From: an uncultured Amphritea sp.
GTDB lineage: Bacteria > Pseudomonadota > Gammaproteobacteria > Pseudomonadales > Balneatricaceae
DNA length: 64,000 nucleotides
Direction: 5' to 3'
Assembly (NCBI RefSeq): GCF_937127095.1
Contig: NZ_CAKZLP010000019.1
Coordinates: 186,001-250,000 of the forward strand
Every line of letters begins with the position of its first letter. Position 1 is the first letter of the stretch. The notes beneath the pieces are model-generated. The model was not told where the DNA came from. It did not search any database and saw only the letters and a program-made list of their open reading frames with translations. Both the position numbers and the translations under genes were made by a program. This document shows positions 20,572-28,299 of the stretch, piece after piece.

Positions 20572-20610
20572 AAAAAAAAGCCTTTCAAGGGAAAGGCTTC
20601 AATTTTTTTG
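20572..20610 (-). terminator. Terminator downstream of the DUF2185-like gene
   Basis: aaaaaaaagcctttc-aagg-gaaaggcttcaattttttt. Confidence 0.75.
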
Positions 20611-20637
20611 GCTGTTTTATAACCACTTTTTTTGTGA

Positions 20638-21045
20638 TTAGTGTTTAAACTCATCAATATCGTTGGTGATTTCGACTTCCACCCGGTCTGCCGGAATCTT
20701 AAAGTCATATACCCGCTGCCATCCTTCAGACTCTGGAGTACGCTCCCATACGGTACCGGCGTTGTACTCCACCAGTTCGGTAAGGGATGGGTCCAGCATG
20801 GTCATCTTTTCGACGGCTACCGGAATCAGGTTGGTTACCTCATCTTCGAGGAACTCAGGGGTCTCATAGCCGGTAAACATCCGCCAGCCGGTGTCATTCA
20901 GATGGGCAGGCACGGTTTTGTACATAAAGCGTACCGGTAGCTTTTCATCGAAGACCAGCCTTGAGACAAGCGCCAGAAAGCCATTTTTCGTTTGGGCAGT
21001 TTCATCTTCTTTGCTTAAAGGCTTATCGATATCGTCGAGACTCAT
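20638..21045 (-). CDS. DUF2185 / Imm33-like protein
   Basis: LNDTGWRMFTGYETPEFLEDEVTNLIPVAVEKMTMLDP resembles DUF2185. Confidence 0.65.
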   Translation of the reverse strand: MSLDDIDKPLSKEDETAQTKNGFLALVSRLVFDEKLPVRFMYKTVPAHLNDTGWRMFTGYETPEFLEDEVTNLIPVAVEKMTMLDPSLTELVEYNAGTVWERTPESEGWQRVYDFKIPADRVEVEITNDIDEFKH

Positions 21046-21177
21046 AACAGCTCCGGTTTTATGTGTTTTTACGAAGGCGGTATTCTACGCATTTTTGGGG
21101 CTAAAGTTTAGCGAGAAATAGCCCTTTAGTGATGGATGACAACCCAGCCAAACAGGGAGGGTATAAACATCGTCTTC

Positions 21178-22107
21178 TTAATCTTGCATTTTTGATTGTC
21201 GGAACTGTTTCGGTGTCACGCCGCACAGCCGTTTAAAAAAACGGCTGAAATAGGCAGGGTCTGAAAACCCCAACAAGTGTGAAATGTCTGCAGCGGACTT
21301 ACCTGTAAATATTAAGTTGCGCTGGGCTTCGGTGAGGACGCGCTGGTGAATCAGGCTGAGAGCGGTTTGTTGTCTCAGCTTTTTACATATCTCATTAAGA
21401 TGGGCTGCTGTGACCCCCACGTTATTCGCGTACCAGTCAACGCTGTGCTCCTGGTCGAAATGGCTTTCTAGCAGATCAGTAAATCTTTTTAGTCTTTGTT
21501 CTGAGCGGCTTTCGGGTTGTCCTTCTGCTTCGCTCATGAGTGCATGTTTTCGGGTAATCCAGATTCCCAGAGAGAGTACCCGGTTTTCCATCAACAGGTG
21601 GCGGTAGATCTCCTTTCCTGAGCACTCTTCGTTAAGAGAGGAGAGTAGATCATTCAGGTAGTTCTGGTCGGTTCCTGTTGAATAGGTGGTTGCCGTACCG
21701 TGGGTCCATGAGGGGTCATCAAGCACTTTTTCCAGTTGTTTTAGCAGGGGGCGGGCGACCGCCAGTACATAGCCGTTGGAGCCGGATTCCCAGCGGAATG
21801 TGTGAACACACTGCTCGGGAATGACCAGCAGGTCACCTGCGCTTATCAACAGCGAACGATTATCAACCTGGGCGGAACCCTGTCCTTCGAGGACAAAGAA
21901 CATCTGCATCAGGTCCCGGTGTCTGTGGGGCTTTATCTGCCAGTCATACAAGGCGCTTCGCAGACTTAACTGTTCACAGTGAACCATATCCTCTAACGGC
22001 CAGGCCGTGGATTCGCCATAGAAGTCGGTAATAGGAATAGGGTGGTGAGAGTTGTTATTTGTCATTCTGAAATTGGCTAATCCATGATTTGTACAATAAT
22101 AAAGCAT
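21178..22107 (-). CDS. AraC-family transcriptional regulator (PobR-like)
   Basis: N-terminal cupin (HRHRDLMQMFFVLEGQGSAQVD), C-terminal HTH (DISHLLGFSDPAYFSRFFKRLCGVTPKQFR); divergent from ligAB. Confidence 0.9.
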   Translation of the reverse strand: MLYYCTNHGLANFRMTNNNSHHPIPITDFYGESTAWPLEDMVHCEQLSLRSALYDWQIKPHRHRDLMQMFFVLEGQGSAQVDNRSLLISAGDLLVIPEQCVHTFRWESGSNGYVLAVARPLLKQLEKVLDDPSWTHGTATTYSTGTDQNYLNDLLSSLNEECSGKEIYRHLLMENRVLSLGIWITRKHALMSEAEGQPESRSEQRLKRFTDLLESHFDQEHSVDWYANNVGVTAAHLNEICKKLRQQTALSLIHQRVLTEAQRNLIFTGKSAADISHLLGFSDPAYFSRFFKRLCGVTPKQFRQSKMQD

Positions 22108-22214
22108 GAAATTTGCATTTTATCCATAGTTAATGTGCGTAATATACAACTTGTAGAAAGCGCTAATATTTTGATACTAGGGTTTTGGTAGTCCCGCAAC
22201 TCAATGGAGTCACT

Positions 22215-22580
22215 ATGACTATAAAAAAAATGCGTGCTATTCCAGGCACTACTTTCTTCGATGGGCCGATGTCCACGAAGGGCTATCCCGTGAATAAAAT
22301 GTTCTTCTCCTTTAATTCTAAGGAGGGCCGTGATGCCTTTGTCGCCGATGAAGAGGCTTACATGGAGAAATTTAAGCTGAATGAAGCTCAGAAGCAGTGC
22401 GTGCGTGATCGAGACGTTCTGGGGTTGATTCGTGAGGGCGGTAGTATTTATTACCTCGCTAAAATCGGACCGATTCTGGGTCTGAATGTACAGGATTTCG
22501 GTGGTTTACAGACTGGACAAACCACAGAAGAGTTTCAAGCATATCTGGACAGTCAGGGGATAGGTAAAAACAATGGCTAA
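22215..22580 (+). CDS. ligA: Protocatechuate 4,5-dioxygenase alpha subunit
   Basis: IPGTTFFDGPMSTKGYPVNKMFFSFNSKEGRDAF...IYYLAKIG; overlaps ligB. Confidence 0.92.
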   Translation: MTIKKMRAIPGTTFFDGPMSTKGYPVNKMFFSFNSKEGRDAFVADEEAYMEKFKLNEAQKQCVRDRDVLGLIREGGSIYYLAKIGPILGLNVQDFGGLQTGQTTEEFQAYLDSQGIGKNNG

Positions 22581-23412
22581 AATAGTAGGCGGTATCGGTT
22601 CATCACATATTCCAGCCATTGGCGTTGCAATGGATAAAGGCCTGGAAGACACCCCATATTGGCGCGACTTCTTTCAGAGCTATGTGCCTCTGAGAAAGTG
22701 GTTTAACGAAGTTGATCCAGACATTCTGATTATTTTTTATAACGATCATGGTCTGGAGATGTTTCTGGATAAGAAACCTACCTTTGCCGTGGGTACGGCT
22801 GCCGAGTATGAGAATGCCGATGAAGGCTGGGGTATTAATCCTATTCCTCCCGTACGGGGCGAGACTGAGTTGTCCTGGCACATTGTGAATGAGCTGGTTG
22901 AGAACGATTTCGATCCGACTGTTTGTCAGGAGATCAAAGTCGATCACGGTCTGACTGTGCCGCTGACCCTGATGTACCCGGGCAAGGATTACGCTAAGGT
23001 TAAGGTTATTCCGATCTGCATCAACTGTGAACGTCACCCGATGCCTAAGCTCTCGCGCAGCTATGCATTTGGTCAGCAGATTGGCCGTGCGGTTGAATCA
23101 TTTGGTGGCGATCAGAAGGTTGTTGTCATGGGTACCGGTGGTCTGTCGCATCAGCTGGATGGCGAGCGGGCAGGTATCATCAATACCGACTTCGACATCG
23201 AGTGTCTGGATAAGATGGTATCTGATCCTGAGGCACTGACTAAATACAGTCTGGAAGATATTGTTGAACTGGCCGGTGGTCAGGGCGTTGAGCTGAATAT
23301 GTGGATGGCTATGCGTGGCTGTCTGACCGGTAAAGTTACCGAGGGCTACCGTAACCTGATCGCGCCGATCTCCAATACGGCTGCGGGTATTCAGTTACTG
23401 ATCAACGATTAA
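22573..23412 (+). CDS. ligB: Protocatechuate 4,5-dioxygenase beta subunit
   Basis: MAKIVGGIGSSHIPAIGVAMDKG, FYNDHGLEMFLDKKPTFAVGTAAEY; extradiol class III (LigB) family. Confidence 0.93.
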   Translation: MAKIVGGIGSSHIPAIGVAMDKGLEDTPYWRDFFQSYVPLRKWFNEVDPDILIIFYNDHGLEMFLDKKPTFAVGTAAEYENADEGWGINPIPPVRGETELSWHIVNELVENDFDPTVCQEIKVDHGLTVPLTLMYPGKDYAKVKVIPICINCERHPMPKLSRSYAFGQQIGRAVESFGGDQKVVVMGTGGLSHQLDGERAGIINTDFDIECLDKMVSDPEALTKYSLEDIVELAGGQGVELNMWMAMRGCLTGKVTEGYRNLIAPISNTAAGIQLLIND

Positions 23413-23439
23413 ATCTATCGTTTTCAGGTAACCTGAAAT

Positions 23440-23477
23440 AAAAAAGCCCTGATCTCGTGTCAGGGCTTTTTTGTTTT
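23440..23477 (+). terminator. Terminator between ligB and the convergent reductase gene
   Basis: aaaaaagccctgatctcgtgtcagggcttttttg. Confidence 0.8.
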
Positions 23478-23535
23478 AAATTTAGAGCTTTGAATTTATA
23501 GCTTTAAGTTCATGGCTTTAAACTTAAAGTTTTGA
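23477..23535. repeat. Degenerate short repeats at the 3' end of the flavin reductase gene
   Basis: tttaaatttagagctttgaatttatagctttaagttcatggctttaaacttaaagttttgag. Confidence 0.55.
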
Positions 23536-24453
23536 GATCAGTGTCTTCAGGTTTTGCTTCAGCTGATCAGATTGCTCAGAAGATATTGAGGCCAGTAGCC
23601 GGGCTTCTTCAGCCAGCGCTAACTGTTTCATCTTTTCACCGATCTCAGAGCCTTTAGCTGTGATGCGTGCGGTGTTATCAGACACTTCAACAAGCCCTTT
23701 CTCTGCCATCCAGCTGATGGTCTGATTGAGCGCTACTTCAGGTTGCATCACCCGCTCAGCAAGTTCCTGGGTATCGATCTCCGGAGAGGAGATCATGCGC
23801 GCAAGGATACGCCACTCTTCCGGGGTGATATCGTGGTGTTGCTTTAGTTTTGGGTAGAGCTCAGAACTAAAACCCTGGTAAGCAGCGCGTAACAGATAAA
23901 GCAGATAGCTGCCAATGAAATCATCTTCCTGTGATGCTGCTGCTTGTGAGCTGTTCATCTCCGGGTGCTGAGAAGAGATCGCATAGCTTCCCCGGGCAAA
24001 TACCAACGGTTCAACACTATCGTTGTAACGGTAGTCAATCACTTCACCCACTAAAATCAGATGGTCGCCACCTTCATAGACCGCCCAGGTTTTACATTCA
24101 AACTGTGCGGCATAATCATCCAGAATAGGAGAGCCGCCCAGGCCTGAGGTATAAGCTGCATTGGCAAATTTGTCTTCGCCCCGGCTGGCAAAATTATTCG
24201 ACGTGGACACCTGATTCTGACCTAAGACGTTCACCGCAAAATGCTCTGCATTTTCGAAGGCGGACAGACTATGAGCGCCTTTGTCGATGCTCCAGAGTAC
24301 CAGAACAGGATCCATCGACACTGAGTTGAAACTACTTGCGGTGACGCCAACCGGCTTGTCTTCAGCATCCAGTGTGGTAATGACCGTTACGCCGGTGGGA
24401 AACTGAGAGAGTGCGCGGCGAAAATCTTTTGGGTCGAATTCTGTCTGAGACAT
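23524..24453 (-). CDS. Flavin reductase with C-terminal MarR-like domain (C1 component of a two-component flavin hydroxylase)
   Basis: N-terminal FPTGVTVITTLDAEDKPVGVTASSFNSVSMDPVLVLWSI flavin reductase; C-terminal winged-helix-like HHDITPEEWRILARMISSPEIDTQELAERV. Confidence 0.88.
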   Translation of the reverse strand: MSQTEFDPKDFRRALSQFPTGVTVITTLDAEDKPVGVTASSFNSVSMDPVLVLWSIDKGAHSLSAFENAEHFAVNVLGQNQVSTSNNFASRGEDKFANAAYTSGLGGSPILDDYAAQFECKTWAVYEGGDHLILVGEVIDYRYNDSVEPLVFARGSYAISSQHPEMNSSQAAASQEDDFIGSYLLYLLRAAYQGFSSELYPKLKQHHDITPEEWRILARMISSPEIDTQELAERVMQPEVALNQTISWMAEKGLVEVSDNTARITAKGSEIGEKMKQLALAEEARLLASISSEQSDQLKQNLKTLISKL

Positions 24454-24590
24454 AGAGGGTCACCTTTGATCAATAGGGGGGATCGTTGTAATTATTATTG
24501 TAGCTGCCGTGCGAGGGCAGGACAAAGATTAATATGTTAACTAATTATAGAGTGCGCAGGGTGATAAGACATATATTTTCCACTGCTTTA

Positions 24591-24606
24591 ATTGTACTTT
24601 CCATAG
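24591..24606 (-). promoter_or_regulatory. Candidate AraC-type operator upstream of the reductase
   Basis: Minus-strand CTATGGAAAGTACAAT, with a second GTGGAAAATA 21 bp downstream; shared with 25817-25832. Confidence 0.5.
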
Positions 24607-24664
24607 ATAAATTATTTCAATAAAATAATAATTTAAGTTAGGTTTGTATTTTATATATCTGAAA

Positions 24665-25618
24665 TTATTGATTATTTTTATCTTCTCTATACTGGCTTGC
24701 TGTAATTCCTGCATTTCTACGGAAGAATCTTGCGAAGTATGCGGGGTCTTTAAAACCCAGTTGATAGCTAATCTCTGTAATCGGTGCTGAGGAGTATGTT
24801 AGCAAGCGACGGGCTTCCTGCATCAGGCGTTCCATGATGAGACGTTTGGACGGAAGGCCGGCCAGACGTCTGCATATCTCATTGAGTCGCGCCTCGGTGA
24901 CGCTGATCATCTCAGAATACTGTGCCAGGGCAAGATGATCCTGATAGTGGGTTTCAATCAATTCATTGAAACGGTGAAATATTCGAACATCCTCTTTCCG
25001 GGTTTTTTGTTTCTGGTGGGTTTGATCTGAAAGTCGGGCGATATCGATCAATACCAACTGTAATAACGCTTTTAACGCCAGAGTATGTTCGATGCTGCTA
25101 TGGTCATTCTCATCTGCCATAAGGCCTAACAGGTAGAGCATCTGCTTTGCGTTCAGATCCTGCTCGGGCGATAACGCGACGCATAGAGGGGTGTTCATGA
25201 TGCCGCTATTTCCCCAGTGGGTGGGTCTCATGCCGCTCATCAGCTCCCATACCAGTTGTTGTCTTGCGGTAATTACATGGCCGGTGGCGTCATTGTCGGT
25301 AACAAACGCATGGGGGATGGTTGGCGGTGTGAGAAAAAACATCGGTCCTTCGACGGTATAACTGGTTTCATCCAGGTGTACACGAACCGTGCCGCTGAGA
25401 ATGACATGAATCTGATAAAAACGGTCATGATGATGAACCGGCATATTGCGGCCAAAGAAATTTGCCAGCTTTTCCAGGTGCTCATAATGTATTTCAGCGT
25501 CGATGTAATGCTGATCGTAAGCTTTACCGATATCGATGTTGGGGATATCGGTCGTTACGTTGTTACTTTGCGCGAGTGGGCTGGATTGACTACTCATCGT
25601 TGTTCGCATCTCAGTCAT
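24665..25618 (-). CDS. AraC-family regulator (HpaA-like)
   Basis: Cupin MPVHHHDRFYQIHVILSGTVRVHLDETSYTVEGPMFFLTPPTIPHAF and HTH EISYQLGFKDPAYFARFFRRNAGITASQYR. Confidence 0.88.
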   Translation of the reverse strand: MTEMRTTMSSQSSPLAQSNNVTTDIPNIDIGKAYDQHYIDAEIHYEHLEKLANFFGRNMPVHHHDRFYQIHVILSGTVRVHLDETSYTVEGPMFFLTPPTIPHAFVTDNDATGHVITARQQLVWELMSGMRPTHWGNSGIMNTPLCVALSPEQDLNAKQMLYLLGLMADENDHSSIEHTLALKALLQLVLIDIARLSDQTHQKQKTRKEDVRIFHRFNELIETHYQDHLALAQYSEMISVTEARLNEICRRLAGLPSKRLIMERLMQEARRLLTYSSAPITEISYQLGFKDPAYFARFFRRNAGITASQYREDKNNQ

Positions 25619-25816
25619 GGGCTCAGTTACTCAGTTATACTCAATTATAGTGGTTAAGATTCGATGTGAACGTTATCTCTTTTGAATATGGATTTGTACA
25701 AGCTGCATCTCATGGTGTAGAACAGTATGTCGTTGTATTCACATGAAAACATCCAAATACAGGGCTTTCGCAGGGTTTTTAAATAATCACCAACCTGATT
25801 ATACTTCATATATTAA

Positions 25817-25832
25817 CTATGGAAAGTGCAAG
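25817..25832 (+). promoter_or_regulatory. Candidate AraC-type operator upstream of the oxygenase
   Basis: CTATGGAAAGTGCAAG, with a second GTGAAAG about 20 bp downstream; 14/16 identity to minus strand of 24591-24606. Confidence 0.5.
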
Positions 25833-25993
25833 TTAGACTGTGAAAGATCCATTCTCTTATGCTGCTAGCTCATCAATAATGTAGTCATGAATTTGATAGC
25901 AAGCTTTGCTCTGGTTGCGTAATACCTATAAGTCAGGCAAAGAGCCGGTCAAAGTTTCTGTCACTAAAACAATAATGAGAAAGGTAATGAGTA

Positions 25994-27169
25994 ATGGAAC
26001 GATCCAATCCAATGCTGGGTGAGCTCAAAAAAATTCTGCCTGCTATCGCCGCAAATGCTGTGCAGGCTGAAAAAGAGCGTAAAGTGCCGGATGAGAATAT
26101 TCGTCTGTTAAAGTCAATCAATCTGCATCGTGCTCTTCAGCCGAAAGCGTATGGTGGCCTGGAGTTGTCACTGCCTGAGGTTACCGATTGCATTGCGGCG
26201 CTTGCCGGAGCCTGTGGCGGTACTGCCTGGGCTTTCAGCCTTCTGATTACTCACAGCCATCAGATGGCGATGTTCTCAAAGCAGGCTCAGGATGATTTCT
26301 GGGGCGATGATCCGGATGCGGTGGCCAGTAGCTCTATTGCGCCTTTCGGTAAAACCGAAGAGTGTGAAGGCGGGGTTATCTTTAACGGTGATATGCGTTG
26401 GAGTTCAGGTTGTGACCATGCTCAGTGGGCGATTCTGGGCTTCCTGCGTGACAATAAAGAAACCGGTGAAAAAGACTACTGTTTCGGGGTTATACCTTCC
26501 AGCGATTATGATATTGAAGATGACTGGTACTCTGCGGGTATGAAGCCTTCTGGCACTAAAACCCTGAAGATCAAGCCGAACACCTTCATCCCTGAGCATC
26601 GTATCGAACGTGCAAAGGCGATGATGAGCGGTCAGTCTTCAGGTTTTGGTTTGTACCCTGACAGCAAGATCTATTACACACCGTACCGTCCTTACTTTGC
26701 CTGCGGTTTTGCGGCCATGGCACTGGGTATCGCTGAGCGGATGCTGACCGTCTATACCGAGATGACGAAAAACCGTACCCGTGCCTATACACTGGCCAGC
26801 AGTGGTAAGGAGATCCCGCCGCTGATGCGTCTGGCTGAGGCGACTCATCAGGTATCTGCAGCGCGTGCGTTCATGGAAAAAACCTGGGATGAGCACAAAG
26901 CTTTTGGTGAACAGAAGCGCTATCCAACCGATGCTGAACTGGCTTTCTGGCGTACTAACCAGGCGTATGCGATTAAGATGTGTTGCGAGGCGGTAAATCG
27001 CTTATTTGAAGTGTCAGGCGGTTCAACCTGGATTCACGACAATGAGATTCAGCGTCTGTGGCGCGACTGCAATATGACTGCGGCGCATGCGTATACTGAT
27101 TATGACGTGTGTAAGCAGATTCTGGGACGCTCGCTGATGGGAATGGATCCCGATCCTACCATGGTTTAA
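25994..27169 (+). CDS. Acyl-CoA-dehydrogenase-fold flavin monooxygenase (C2/HsaA-like oxygenase)
   Basis: LQPKAYGGLELSLPEVTDCIAALAGACGGTAWAFSLLITHSHQMAMF; pairs with the C1-like reductase nearby. Confidence 0.88.
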   Translation: MERSNPMLGELKKILPAIAANAVQAEKERKVPDENIRLLKSINLHRALQPKAYGGLELSLPEVTDCIAALAGACGGTAWAFSLLITHSHQMAMFSKQAQDDFWGDDPDAVASSSIAPFGKTEECEGGVIFNGDMRWSSGCDHAQWAILGFLRDNKETGEKDYCFGVIPSSDYDIEDDWYSAGMKPSGTKTLKIKPNTFIPEHRIERAKAMMSGQSSGFGLYPDSKIYYTPYRPYFACGFAAMALGIAERMLTVYTEMTKNRTRAYTLASSGKEIPPLMRLAEATHQVSAARAFMEKTWDEHKAFGEQKRYPTDAELAFWRTNQAYAIKMCCEAVNRLFEVSGGSTWIHDNEIQRLWRDCNMTAAHAYTDYDVCKQILGRSLMGMDPDPTMV

Positions 27170-27186
27170 TGTTTTTAATCTTTTGA

Positions 27187-27217
27187 AAAGCCCGCGATTA
27201 TCGCGGGCTTTTTTTTG
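27187..27217 (+). terminator. Terminator after the oxygenase
   Basis: aagcccgcga-tta-tcgcgggcttttttttg. Confidence 0.85.
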
Positions 27218-27336
27218 TCAGGTTGCGACCAATAATCCTATCTGTTCCAGCTAATATTATTTTTTAAAAGTGTTAGTATTGCTGACAGAGTTTTGCCGAT
27301 CTTGGCTAAAACGGTTTTTTAAACATATAGGTTTGC

Positions 27337-28191
27337 ATGAAAGCACCAAAATCTCTTCTGCCTCTGATCGATGAGGGTTTAATCGACGAAGTCATTAGCC
27401 GACTAATGAGCGGCAAAGAGGCTGATATCTACATCGTCAACTGCTCCGGTCAGATACGTTGCGCCAAGGTTTATAAAGATGCGGTGAAGCGTAGTTTTAA
27501 AAATGCTGCTCAGTATCAGGAAGGTCGGAAAGTTCGCAGCGGTCGCCGTGCCCGGGCGATGGAAAAAAATTCTGCATATGGTCGCAAGCAGCAGGAGGAG
27601 ATCTGGCAGAATGCTGAGGTCGATGCGCTGGCAAGACTCTATCGGGCGGGTGTGCGTGTGCCGGAAACCTATGGCTGCATCGATGGTGTACTGCTGATGG
27701 AGCTGGTGGTCGACGATCAGGGCGATGTTGCGCCTCGTCTTGGGGATGTACTGCTCACTGAAGAGCAGGCGCTGGAAGATTATGCGGTAATGATGCACTA
27801 CGTTAAGCTGATGCTGTGTGAAGGTATTGTGCACGGCGATCTGTCTGAATTTAACGTGCTGGTGGATGAATATGGTCCGGTCGTGATTGATCTGCCGCAG
27901 GCTGTCGATGCGTCAGCAAACAACAGTGCGCGGGCAATGTTGCTGCGTGATGTTAATAATATGACCCGTTACTATTCCCAGTTTGCCCCTGTTTTGAGTC
28001 TGTCGCGCTATGGTGAAGAGATGTGGTCGCTCTATGAAGAGGGCGAGCTGAAACCGGAAACCGAGCTGACCGGTCTGTATGACGGTGACGCTGAGGGTGC
28101 AGACGTTGATTCTGTATTGGAGGAGATTAAAGCGGTCATGCAGGAAGAGCGTGAACGGCAGGAGCGGCTTAAAGAGGCAGAGGAGGTTTAA
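27337..28191 (+). CDS. RIO-family protein kinase
   Basis: SGKEADIYIVNCSGQIRCAKVYKD, MLCEGIVHGDLSEFNVLVDEYGPVVIDLPQAVD. Confidence 0.92.
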   Translation: MKAPKSLLPLIDEGLIDEVISRLMSGKEADIYIVNCSGQIRCAKVYKDAVKRSFKNAAQYQEGRKVRSGRRARAMEKNSAYGRKQQEEIWQNAEVDALARLYRAGVRVPETYGCIDGVLLMELVVDDQGDVAPRLGDVLLTEEQALEDYAVMMHYVKLMLCEGIVHGDLSEFNVLVDEYGPVVIDLPQAVDASANNSARAMLLRDVNNMTRYYSQFAPVLSLSRYGEEMWSLYEEGELKPETELTGLYDGDAEGADVDSVLEEIKAVMQEERERQERLKEAEEV

Positions 28192-28245
28192 TTTGCGTTA
28201 AGCCGTCTCCGCCAGGCTGGCGCTCTACAGACTGTTGCTGAAATA

Positions 28246-28272
28246 AAAAACCCGCCTCAGGCGGGTTTTTTG
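28246..28272. terminator. Bidirectional terminator between the RIO kinase gene and acnA
   Basis: aaaaaacccgcctcaggcgggttttttg. Confidence 0.85.
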
Positions 28273-28299
28273 TCAGTATTTTTCGCTTACGCTATTCTG

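Noticed and set aside
20638-21045. Imm33/DUF2185-like gene as part of a toxin-immunity system
   Set aside because: No adjacent toxin-like gene; sits beside a heat-shock gene with its own terminator.
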